A stretch of DNA of 64,000 bases from NCBI GenBank assembly GCA_029572815.1, contig JAKPUQ010000004.1, positions 1 through 64,000 of the forward strand, read 5' to 3'. This DNA comes from Bacillota bacterium (GTDB taxonomy: Bacteria > Bacillota > Clostridia > Oscillospirales > Ruminococcaceae). Position 1 is the first letter of the stretch. The number at the start of each line of letters is the position of its first letter. The translations under genes were made by a program, and so were the position numbers. Below, in pieces: positions 1-8,916 of the stretch. Below the pieces are notes generated by a model. That model made no database searches. It was not told where the DNA came from and worked only from the letters and a program-made list of their open reading frames with translations.

Positions 1-707
1 ATTGTTGCTCCTTTCATAGGCGAACCATTGTCTGAATGAAGTACCAATGGTTTTGTAGTAAGTCTCTTTTGTGCAATGCAGGTGCGCTGAATCAGTTCAC
101 TGGCATGGTTCGCTGACTCCTCAGGCCATACTTCCCAGCCAACAACATCTCTGCTGAATAAGTCTATTATCAGGTAGAGATAGAAAAACATGCCTTTTAC
201 CGGGCCATGTAAATATGTAATATCCCATGTCCAGACCTGATTAGGTTCTGTGGCTGTGTATGATGTCGGTTTTCCGTGTTTTCCAGGTTCTGATCCCCGA
301 CCCCTGTGATTCAGCATTTTTTCTTCACGGAGAACACGATAAAATGTTGATTCAGATGCAATGTATACACCTTCATCTGCAAGAGCAGGTACAATTTCAC
401 ATGGTGGCATGTTCGCAAACCTCTTTTCGTTAACAGTATCGAGTATTTTCTTCCTTTCTTCAGAGCTGAGCTTATTTACAGGATTGGAATGATCTGCAAA
501 GATCCTTCTGTCTTCCAGTGTTCCATATTTTTTATTAAGGCTGAGCCATCTGTAGTACGTCCTTTCTGTAATGTTCATTACATTACAAGCCGGGCATAGC
601 CTTGCTCCATTGCTGACTGCTTCATCAATAAGCATTACTGCATTACTGCGATCTGAGGCGCTTATTGTTCTTCCTCTCGATCCCCCCAGATCGCATTTGC
701 TTTTTTT
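1..707 (-). CDS. IS3-family transposase OrfB (integrase core), partial, read in the -1 frame relative to OrfA
   Basis: Manual translation of the reverse strand gives ...SKCDLGGSRGRTISASDRSNAVMLIDEAVSNGARLCPACNVMNITERTYYRWLSLNKKYGTLEDRRIFADHSNPVNKLSSEERKKIL..., then integrase motifs; runs off the window. Confidence 0.8.
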
Positions 708-1159
708 GACAATACGAGTAGAGCTGCCGCTTCTGCCAGTGCCTTGTCCTTTCGCTGAAGTTCCTTTTCAAGCTTTTTGCGTTCTTTCTCGGCAGCTTTT
801 AACTCCTTGTTGAGCCTTGATGCTTCTTTAGCTATACCGCCGTTTGCGTTCATGCATGCATCACGCCACGCTTTTATCTGATCTACATAGAGTCCTTTCT
901 TGCGTGCATATTCTGCAAGATCCGTTTCATTCATCCCTGCGGTTTCAACTACTATCAGGAATTTGTCCTGCGTACTCCATTTTTCTGAGGACAAATCATT
1001 TCCGGGTGCTGCCACACCTTCTGCTCTGGCCTGTTTCTGCCAGTTTCGGATAGTCTGCTCTGAAATGCCTTCTTCCTTTGCCACTTTTGTAATTGATTTA
1101 TTATTCGGTGGTAATATTTTTCTTAATATTGAATCCTTAAGTTCCTGACTATAGTACAT
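662..1159 (-). CDS. IS3-family transposase OrfA (HTH_Tnp-like)
   Basis: MYYSQELKDSILRKILPPNNKSITKVAKEEGISEQTIRNWQKQ helix-turn-helix followed by a coiled coil. Confidence 0.85.
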   Translation of the reverse strand: MYYSQELKDSILRKILPPNNKSITKVAKEEGISEQTIRNWQKQARAEGVAAPGNDLSSEKWSTQDKFLIVVETAGMNETDLAEYARKKGLYVDQIKAWRDACMNANGGIAKEASRLNKELKAAEKERKKLEKELQRKDKALAEAAALLVLSKKANAIWGDREEEQ

Positions 1160-1334
1160 ATGATACCCCTTTCAGTGATTGTATGTGTTTCTATTATACC
1201 ACAAATTCTTTTTTACTTCACTGACATCTATTATAACACACAGGGGAACCGAGTGCAACAAATTACTACAATACATATCGTAAACCGCTGCACTTGCAGG
1301 GGAATGTTGAAAAAGCCGGACTCAGAAGGCGGTA

Positions 1335-1385
1335 AAAAAGTATCCCCTCAGAGCTGCCTGAATGGCGGACTCCGAGGGGATCTCA
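1335..1385 (-). terminator. Rho-independent terminator for the LRR-dockerin gene
   Basis: On the minus strand, GATCCCCTCGGAGT...GCTCTGAGGGGATA followed by TTTTTT. Confidence 0.75.
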
Positions 1386-1395
1386 GATAAGGATA

Positions 1396-4300
1396 TTACT
1401 TCAGAACCTTTGTTATGAATTCATTGATGGGGAGCGCAATATCGGGATTTGTAGCCTTATATGCGTAGTATGCCAGAATGATAGAGGCATCGACTGCATT
1501 TATGACTCCGTTTCCGTTGACATCTGCTGCCTTTTTCTGTGATTCGTCGAAGGTCTCAGGACCGTTTGTAGAGTGGAGAGCATATTCTGCCAGAACTCTT
1601 GAAGCGTCTACTGCGTTTATCTTTCCATCGCCGTTGACATCGCCTAATTCGGGCTCGTCGGAGGGCTGCTGGGGGATAGTGGTAGTAGTATCAGATGATC
1701 CTTCTGTAGAAGTAGTTGTGGTTGTTTCTTCGGAAGTTGTAGTAGTAGTCTCTGTAGAGGTTGTAGTGGTTGTTTCTTCAGAGGTAGTTGTAGTAGTCTC
1801 TGTAGAGGTTGTAGTGGTTGTTTCTTCAGAGGTTGTAGTAGTAGTCTCTGTAGAGGTTGTAGTGGTTGTTTCTTCAGAGGTTGTTGTGGTAGTCTCTGTA
1901 GAAGTTGTAGTAGTTGTGGACTTCTTTGAAGTTGTAGATGTAGTTGTAGTGCTTGTAGTAGTTGTTGTGGACTTCTTGGAAGTTGTAGATGTAGTTGTAG
2001 TGCTGGTAGTAGTTGTTGTGGTCTTCTTTGAAGTTGTAGATGTGGTTGTAGTGCTTGTTGCAGTGCTTGTAGTAGTTGTTGTGGTATTCTTAGAAGTTGT
2101 TGATGTAGTTGTAGTGCTTGTTGTAGTAGTTGTGGACTTCTTTGAAGTTGTAGATGTGGTTGTAGTGCTTGTTGTAGTAGTTGTGGACTTCTTTGAAGTT
2201 GTAGAAGTAGTTGTAGTGCTTGTAGTAGTTGTGGTCTTCTTAGAAGTTGTTGATGTGGTTGTAGTGCTTGTTGTAGTAGTTGTGGTCTTCTTAGAAGTTG
2301 TAGATGTGGTTGTAGTGCTTGTAGTAGTTGTGGTCTTCTTGGAAGTTGTTGATGTTGTGGAAGCATCTGCCTTGGTTGTTGTAGTTGAACCTGAGCCGCT
2401 TCCGCTGCCTGTGCCGGATGTTGTTGTCGTTGTTGTCGTGGTGGTCGTTGTGGTCGTTGTGGTTGTGGTCGCGGGAGTTCTTACGCCGATATTCATGGTG
2501 CAGGTCTTTCCGTCGGGTGCCTTTACCTCGATAACTGCCTTTCCGGGAGCTGCTGCACTGATGATACCGTCATTGTCAACTGACGCGATCTTTTCGTTTG
2601 AAGAGCTGTATTCAAGCTTTGTATAATCGGACTTGATAGTGTACTTGTCGTCCTTTGACATCGTGATGTCCTTGGGACCGATAACTACCTCGCCGTCAAA
2701 GGGAATGAACGTGAAGCCCTTATCTGCTGCATATTTCTTGGCATTTGAGGAAGCATAGCTGTGGATAGCACCGCTGTAGTCCTCATCGAAGCTGCCCTTT
2801 GCAAATCTGCAAAGCTTGTTATATACGTATACATCTGCGCTGTCACTGCTGAATGCCTTATCCATAACTGTGGATACGCTTGCGGGAAGCTCGACTGCTG
2901 TCAGAGCGGGACAATTATTGAATGCGTATTCATCGATGATAGTTGCTCCTGAGTTGTAGAGGTCTACTTCCTTGAGAGTTGTCATGCCTGAGAATGCATA
3001 CTTAGGTATCTTGTCGCCGCCTGTGATGGTTATCTTTGAGATAGCATAGGGACTGAAGTCCATTGAATCATTTGCCCATGAGTTCCACTGATAGATGAAA
3101 AGGTCTGCAACTGAGCTGTATACATCACAGCTGCCCTCGATATCAGTAGAGTACTTGTTGTTAGCTGCGTAGGGGAGGGTGAGCGATTCGAGAACGTAGC
3201 AGCCGTTGAAGAGCTGTCCGCCCATAGATGTTACGGAATCAGGTATCGCCAGTGAATGGATACCTGTGCAGTTCTGGAATGCCTGTGAGCCGATAGTTCT
3301 GAGGTCGCCGGGAAGTTCAAGCTTTTCGATCGATGAGCAGTTCAGGAATGCTGAATCGCTGATGCTCTTGAGAGATCCGGGAAGCCTGATGGTGTCAAGG
3401 GAAGTACAGTTCATGAATGCATGGTTGCCTGCGATAGAGATCTCTGTATTGCTGAGGTCGATCTCCTTAAGTGTTGTCATTTGTGCGAAGGCATACTGGG
3501 GAACTGTTTCACCGCCTGTGATAGTGATCTTTTCGATAGCATAGTCAGAGAAGTCCATAGCCTCGTTAGCCCATGAATTCCACTGATATATGAAGAGGTC
3601 TGAAACCGAGTCATATACATCAACCTCTCCGTCAGCATCTGTGCAGATCCGCTTTGTTGCTGCGAAGGGAAGGGCAAGTGTCCTGAGGTTTGTACAGCCG
3701 TTGAATATCTCTGTTCCGACAGAAGTGATATTCTCCGGGATAACAAGCTCCTTGATGCCGGTGCAGTTCATGAAGGCGTGATCGCCGAGGCTGTTGTAGG
3801 ACTCGGGGATATCGATATCAGTGAGCTTTTTGCACTCTGCAAAAGCATAGCTGCCTGCGGATCCGATAGTGCCGTTGTCGGGAAGTGATGATATTGCTGT
3901 TCCGTAATATGAATAGCTGCCGAGAGTTTCAACAGTTTCGGGAAGCTTGACTGTGGTAAGTGCGGAGCAGTTATGGAATGCATAATTGCCGATATTTTCA
4001 ACACTTGTACCGCTGAGGTCTATCTCCCGGAGAGTTGTCATGTTGTCAAATGCGTGAGCAGGAACTATCTCTCCGCCATTTATAGTGATCTTTCTGATGG
4101 CGTATTCAGAGAAGTCCATATCCTCGTTGTTCCATGAGTTCCACTGATAAATGAAGAGATCAGCGACGGAGTCATATACCGTGAGAGAACCTTCGGAGTC
4201 TGCGCAGGATCTTCTTGCTGCTGCGTAGGGAAGGGTGAGTTCGGTAATGTTTGTACAGCCCTCAAATATACGGCTTCCCATGCTGTTTACGGTATCCGGG

Positions 4301-7300
4301 ATGATCATTGATGTCAGAGCCTTGCAGTTTGAGAATGCGAACTCGCCGATAGTCCTGAGTCCCTTGGAAAGCTTTATTTCCCCGAGCTCGCCGCAGTTTG
4401 TGAAAGCATTGTCGGAGATATTCTTCAGTGATGTGGGAAGCTTTATGGACTCAAGGGAATAACAGTTGTAGAAGCTGTGATCGAGTAAATTTGTGATCTT
4501 TGTTCCGCTGAGGTCTACCTCCTTGAGAGAGGTCATGTTTGAGAATGCATATCTGGGAACAGTTTCACCGCCTGTGATAGCTATCTTTTCGATAGCATAG
4601 TCAGAGAAGTCCATAGCATCGTTAGCCCATGAATTCCACTGATAGATGAAAAGATCGGCCACAGAGTTATAAACCCCGATTTCTGTGTCGGTAACGGCAC
4701 AGGACTTATTTGTTGCTGCGAATGGGAGAGTAAGTGTCTTGAGGTTTATGCATCCGTTGAATATGCCTAAGCCGAGCTCTGTAACGTTGGCAGGAACAAC
4801 AAGTGTCTTTATGCCTTTACAGTTCATGAGAGCGTATTCACCGAAGCTCTTGTATGACTTGGGGATGGTGATATTGCCGAAGTTTTTGCACTCTGCAAAT
4901 GCGTAGCTGCCTACAGAGGCAAGAGCTCCGTTATCGGGAAGAACGGAAATAGCCGTATTGTAGCAGGCGTAGTTTCCGAGCGATATGGTTGATTTGGAAA
5001 GTGTTAATTTTTCAAGTGACAGACAGTTATAGAAAGCATAGTTGCTGATGCTTTTGATATCTGAGCTACTCATGTCTATTTCCCTGAGAGTAGTCATGTG
5101 GCTGAAAGCGTACTGTGGAACGGTTTCACCGCCTGTGATTATGATCTTGCTGATAGAGTATTCAGAGAAGTCCATGTTATCGTTATTCCATGAATTCCAC
5201 TGATATAAGAAAAGATCCGCCACAGAGTCATAAACGCCTGTCGCACCTTCAATATCCGTGCATGATTTCTTTGCTGCTGCATATGGAAGTGTAAGTGTTT
5301 CGAGGTTTGTACAGCCGTTGAATATCTCTGTACCGATAACAGCTACGTTCTTGGGGATTACAAGCTCCTTGATGCCTGTACAGTTCATGAATGCGTGATC
5401 GCCGAAGCTCTTATATGTTGTGGGAATGTTGAATTTTTCGAGCTTCTTGCACTCTGCGAAAGCATAGCTGCCAACGGATATGATAGTACCGTTGTCGGGA
5501 AGAGCTGTTATGGCAGTGTTGTAGAATGCATAGCTTCCGGCTGCCTTTATAGTCTTGGGAAGCTTTATTGTATTCAGTGAAGAGCAGTTTTTGAAGGTGC
5601 CATCTCCGAAACTTATTGCTTCTGTTCCGCTGAGGTCGACCTCCTTGAGAGTGGTCATGTTTGCGAATGCGTAGCTGGGGATAGTTTCTCCGCCTGTGAT
5701 GATTATCTTCTCAATGGCATAGTCAGAGAAGTCCATATCATAGTTGTCCCATGAATTCCACTGGTAAATGAACAGATCTGAAACAGAATCATATACATTG
5801 AGCTCTCCCTCGATATCTGTGCAGGTTCTCTTTACAGCCGCAAAGGGAATTGTAAGAGTTTCAAGACTTGTACAGCCGTTGAACATCAGAGTGCCCATCT
5901 CGTTGACGGAATCTGGGATAGTGAGCTCTGTTACGGATGTACAGCCCGCAAATGCCGAGCTGCCGATCGTCTCGATCTTATCACCGAAGCGTACCTCTCG
6001 CAAGGACAAACAGCCGTTGAAAGCTGAGCTGCCGATCCTGGTGAGGTCAGCAGGAAGCAGGAAAACGCCGTCAACAGGATCTTCCTTATTCTTGCAGGTA
6101 GAAGAATCAAGTGATGAGAAGCCTTTGAAAACGTTGTTTCCTATGCTTGTGATCACAAGATCCTTTTCCGCGTTTTTGTTCTGGAAATAGATGTTTTTGA
6201 CCATACTTCCGTTTTGAAAAGCAGGTCTGTTAAAGTCATACATATCTCCGTAACCGTAAACGTTAAGGTATCCGTTATCGTAAATAGTACCTGTAATGTG
6301 ATCTCCCAGCTGAACTGATTCAACTATTCTGGGAGCAGGCTTGGGATTTACGGGGATGGTTCCTTCACTGAAGCCTGTTACAACAGGAGGTGCGGTAGTA
6401 ACGGGAGTGCTTCCGGACATATTACTATCGTTATTGTTATCCTGTGATGCATTTGAACTGCCGTTTTCACCTAATGTTATAGTACCTGTTATAGAAACGG
6501 TCTTACTATCATTAGTAATTTTAAATGGTGCTGAGAAGGTGTGGCCGTTTACAGTAACATAAGCAGTATAAGAACCAGGTCTGCAATAGATCCTTTTTCC
6601 TGACGGAACAGTAACATCGTTGATCTTGATAGAGCTAATCTCATTGTTATTGATATAGCGGGACGATGTAGTACCGTCTTCATTTGTAGATTCTTCTTTT
6701 ATAAGAATATTTAAAGAGGTTTTGTAGGCTTTATTATGGCAGGTATCATTGAGGCCAAACGTACACTTGGACAGTGCATTAGACAGCCAGTTCGTATCTG
6801 TGTCAGGATCAACATATGCTGTGGCTGGATCGAATGTACCTAATGACAGGAACCAGTCACAGATCTTTACATCTATACTGCAAAGCGTTAATTCGTATTT
6901 AAGGAATTCTGTAACTTTCAATGTTAGTCCGAATGATACAACAAAGTTAACTGTGCCCTTGATACAGGTATCACAAGCGTGCACAGAATCCGAGCTATAC
7001 TTTGAAGTGCAAAGTATGTTCTTGTTTCCTGTGATCTGGCTCTTGTATTTGCCTACAGTATCATCAACAGTACCGGTTATTTTGATTCCGGCTGATCCGA
7101 ACAGACTGAATGAAGCAAGATCTTCATCTATTATCGCGGCTCCGACTGTTACCTTGACGCCAAGGAAAGCGCTTCCGCTTACTTTAGTTTCAATCTCTGG
7201 ACCAGTTGAATTGACCGATATCGGCGTGACTCCGTTATCCGTATCGAAATAGAATCCCTTCTCGACAGTTGTCGTGTAGGATATCTTTATCTCGCCTGAC

Positions 7301-8634
7301 AAGCTGAACTGGAGCTTAAGAGTTACAGGTACCGTAAGTGCAGGGATAGATGTGGGGATATTAATTTCTACAAGATCAAACTCTGTTATATCTTGTATTG
7401 CAGGCAGAGAAGCTGTTGCCTTATATGATACAGAGAATGAGGCTGTGGTCTTGAGCCTGAGTTCTATGCTGATATCAAACCAGTCCTGATAAAAATTGAC
7501 AATGAGCTTTTCGCTTATGCTCACTGAAGGAGTAATAGATTCAGAACCAATCGTCAGTGGAAGGCTTACTGAACTGGACTTGGTTATTTCTACATTATAG
7601 TTAGTCTCACAGTACTGGACCATCTGCTCTGACATTTCGCAGGCAAGGTCATCCTGATCAAATACTATTGTATCTTTTTTTCCGCTTTCGCCTTCGCAGA
7701 CTTCGTAACCAATACCTGATTCTGAGTTATCAATAACAGCGTCCGAGGAATCCGTAATGGATTCGAATTTTACGAATTCAAACATATCTTTGATATCGCC
7801 GTTACCCTTGATAGTTGTCAGGTTATCTTCCGTATCGATCTCATCGACTGATACAGCGATTATATCCTTTTCATTAGGCTGAAAATAAAAATACTGACCC
7901 TTCTGGATATTTTTGATAGTCTCATCTGCATTTTCAATAACGAAGATATTATTATCATAGTCAGCTGATACTAAGTTGTTGTACTCGTCTGACACTTCGC
8001 CCTTTACAGTATCTTCGCTAAGGACAAGGAAGTTTGTCTGTTCGCTTTCATCGAAATTGACAACTCTGTCAGCATCAAAGCCGCTGATATCAGTAGCTTT
8101 GATCTCCTGTATCCTCTTGGTGTATGTTGTGATAGTGTAGTCACTGCATAATCTCGTACCTATGCTGTCTTCCAGATAGCCCTTGATAATAAAGTATTCG
8201 GGGAGAAGATGTGTGTCGATAGTGTCGTCAGTCTGTATCATCTGACCTTCTTCGATATTGATTTTAGATGCGCTGACAAGTTCATTGGTAGTTTCATCGA
8301 AGAAGTTTACCACTAAAGTACAAGCTGAAGACTGTGTCGAGATGACGCTGAGTATACCTGCACCGATGTCAAAATCCAATCCGGTAATTTCATACTGTGA
8401 ATTCTGATGAGGACTTGGGTTGGAAAGCTTTTGCAGGTGATCGTCATTCCGGGTGGATTCCTGAAAATACTTTCCGAGAGAGTTGGTAGCTTTGACTTCA
8501 TCATCTGTTTCGATTCCTGTGTTCTTTTTGTTACCCTCAGGCGACGATCGTGATGATCGCGGGGGGGCACCTGAAGTGATTGCCGATGCGCAGAGAAAAG
8601 CACTCAGCACAGTGGCAATAGTTCGTTTAAACAT
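1396..8634 (-). CDS. Giant secreted BspA-like leucine-rich-repeat protein: Big_2-like domain, Thr-rich linker, C-terminal type I dockerin
   Basis: Signal peptide MFKRTIATVLSAFLCASAITSG; many LRR_5 motifs (AFxxCxxLxxIxLPxxV); PKDITMSKDDKYTIKSDYTKLEYSSSNEKIASVDNDGIISAAAPGKAVIEVKA; dockerin GDVNGDGKINAVDASRVLAEYALHS...AADVNGNGVINAVDASIILAYYAYKA. Confidence 0.92.
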   Translation of the reverse strand: MFKRTIATVLSAFLCASAITSGAPPRSSRSSPEGNKKNTGIETDDEVKATNSLGKYFQESTRNDDHLQKLSNPSPHQNSQYEITGLDFDIGAGILSVISTQSSACTLVVNFFDETTNELVSASKINIEEGQMIQTDDTIDTHLLPEYFIIKGYLEDSIGTRLCSDYTITTYTKRIQEIKATDISGFDADRVVNFDESEQTNFLVLSEDTVKGEVSDEYNNLVSADYDNNIFVIENADETIKNIQKGQYFYFQPNEKDIIAVSVDEIDTEDNLTTIKGNGDIKDMFEFVKFESITDSSDAVIDNSESGIGYEVCEGESGKKDTIVFDQDDLACEMSEQMVQYCETNYNVEITKSSSVSLPLTIGSESITPSVSISEKLIVNFYQDWFDISIELRLKTTASFSVSYKATASLPAIQDITEFDLVEINIPTSIPALTVPVTLKLQFSLSGEIKISYTTTVEKGFYFDTDNGVTPISVNSTGPEIETKVSGSAFLGVKVTVGAAIIDEDLASFSLFGSAGIKITGTVDDTVGKYKSQITGNKNILCTSKYSSDSVHACDTCIKGTVNFVVSFGLTLKVTEFLKYELTLCSIDVKICDWFLSLGTFDPATAYVDPDTDTNWLSNALSKCTFGLNDTCHNKAYKTSLNILIKEESTNEDGTTSSRYINNNEISSIKINDVTVPSGKRIYCRPGSYTAYVTVNGHTFSAPFKITNDSKTVSITGTITLGENGSSNASQDNNNDSNMSGSTPVTTAPPVVTGFSEGTIPVNPKPAPRIVESVQLGDHITGTIYDNGYLNVYGYGDMYDFNRPAFQNGSMVKNIYFQNKNAEKDLVITSIGNNVFKGFSSLDSSTCKNKEDPVDGVFLLPADLTRIGSSAFNGCLSLREVRFGDKIETIGSSAFAGCTSVTELTIPDSVNEMGTLMFNGCTSLETLTIPFAAVKRTCTDIEGELNVYDSVSDLFIYQWNSWDNYDMDFSDYAIEKIIITGGETIPSYAFANMTTLKEVDLSGTEAISFGDGTFKNCSSLNTIKLPKTIKAAGSYAFYNTAITALPDNGTIISVGSYAFAECKKLEKFNIPTTYKSFGDHAFMNCTGIKELVIPKNVAVIGTEIFNGCTNLETLTLPYAAAKKSCTDIEGATGVYDSVADLFLYQWNSWNNDNMDFSEYSISKIIITGGETVPQYAFSHMTTLREIDMSSSDIKSISNYAFYNCLSLEKLTLSKSTISLGNYACYNTAISVLPDNGALASVGSYAFAECKNFGNITIPKSYKSFGEYALMNCKGIKTLVVPANVTELGLGIFNGCINLKTLTLPFAATNKSCAVTDTEIGVYNSVADLFIYQWNSWANDAMDFSDYAIEKIAITGGETVPRYAFSNMTSLKEVDLSGTKITNLLDHSFYNCYSLESIKLPTSLKNISDNAFTNCGELGEIKLSKGLRTIGEFAFSNCKALTSMIIPDTVNSMGSRIFEGCTNITELTLPYAAARRSCADSEGSLTVYDSVADLFIYQWNSWNNEDMDFSEYAIRKITINGGEIVPAHAFDNMTTLREIDLSGTSVENIGNYAFHNCSALTTVKLPETVETLGSYSYYGTAISSLPDNGTIGSAGSYAFAECKKLTDIDIPESYNSLGDHAFMNCTGIKELVIPENITSVGTEIFNGCTNLRTLALPFAATKRICTDADGEVDVYDSVSDLFIYQWNSWANEAMDFSDYAIEKITITGGETVPQYAFAQMTTLKEIDLSNTEISIAGNHAFMNCTSLDTIRLPGSLKSISDSAFLNCSSIEKLELPGDLRTIGSQAFQNCTGIHSLAIPDSVTSMGGQLFNGCYVLESLTLPYAANNKYSTDIEGSCDVYSSVADLFIYQWNSWANDSMDFSPYAISKITITGGDKIPKYAFSGMTTLKEVDLYNSGATIIDEYAFNNCPALTAVELPASVSTVMDKAFSSDSADVYVYNKLCRFAKGSFDEDYSGAIHSYASSNAKKYAADKGFTFIPFDGEVVIGPKDITMSKDDKYTIKSDYTKLEYSSSNEKIASVDNDGIISAAAPGKAVIEVKAPDGKTCTMNIGVRTPATTTTTTTTTTTTTTTTTSGTGSGSGSGSTTTTKADASTTSTTSKKTTTTTSTTTTSTTSKKTTTTTTSTTTTSTTSKKTTTTTSTTTTSTTSKKSTTTTTSTTTTSTTSKKSTTTTTSTTTTSTTSKNTTTTTTSTATSTTTTSTTSKKTTTTTTSTTTTSTTSKKSTTTTTSTTTTSTTSKKSTTTTTSTETTTTTSEETTTTTSTETTTTTSEETTTTTSTETTTTTSEETTTTTSTETTTTTSEETTTTTSTEGSSDTTTTIPQQPSDEPELGDVNGDGKINAVDASRVLAEYALHSTNGPETFDESQKKAADVNGNGVINAVDASIILAYYAYKATNPDIALPINEFITKVLK
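1440..1652 (-). other. Type I dockerin domain (two EF-hand-like segments)
   Basis: GDVNGDGKINAVDAS / ADVNGNGVINAVDAS duplicated calcium loops. Confidence 0.9.
1700..2475 (-). repeat. Thr/Ser-rich linker-encoding tandem repeat: (TTTTSTTSKK)n then (STETTTTTSEETTTTT)n
   Basis: Direct reading of the translation and of the GTTGTAGTGGTTG-type nucleotide repeats on the + strand. Confidence 0.95.
3040..5800 (-). repeat. Six long-period intragenic repeats (about 495-562 bp) in the LRR protein
   Basis: VADLF(I/L)YQWNSW..(A/D)MDFS.YAI.KI.ITGGE..P.YAF recurs six times; codons near 3074, 3579, 4134, 4629, 5190 and 5752. Confidence 0.93.
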
Positions 8635-8865
8635 TGTAACACTCCTAACATTTAATATTATAGCATGAACCTGTCACACACTATGTGTAAATTATATATT
8701 GTATTATACAAACAGTCAAGTCATATTTGAATAATATTGTGTTCACTGACTAAATTTGTGCATTTGGCATAATCCGCAGGTACAAAAGAGTGTAAAAACC
8801 TGGATTTTACCCGAAAAATAGCGGAACAAATGTTGCTGTACTGCGGGAAATGCTTATATGATGCA

Positions 8866-8897
8866 AAAAGCAGCATGGCACAAACCATGCTGCTTTT
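8866..8897 (-). terminator. Rho-independent terminator of the second LRR gene
   Basis: AAAAAGCAGCATGG cacaaa CCATGCTGCTTTT, with a T-run on the minus strand. Confidence 0.75.
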
Positions 8898-8916
8898 CAG
8901 AAAGATATGTTTTTGC

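Larger units (their letters stand above)
1..1262 (-). mobile_element. IS3-family insertion sequence, truncated by the window start; upstream boundary approximate
   Basis: orfA (HTH) at 662-1159, plus a -1-frame orfB whose translation contains rve-type motifs (e.g. NQVWTWDITYLHGPVKGMFFYLYLIIDLFSRDVVGWEV ... HSDNGSPMKG). Terminal inverted repeats not resolved. Confidence 0.85.

Noticed and set aside
1644-2366. 240-aa minus-strand ORF rich in Gln/Leu/Pro
   Set aside because: Alternate frame of the same Thr-linker repeat in the true LRR gene.
1478-2626. 382-aa plus-strand ORF rich in Val (VVVVVFLEVVDVVVVL)
   Set aside because: Antisense reading of the Thr-rich linker repeat; no start context or real domain.
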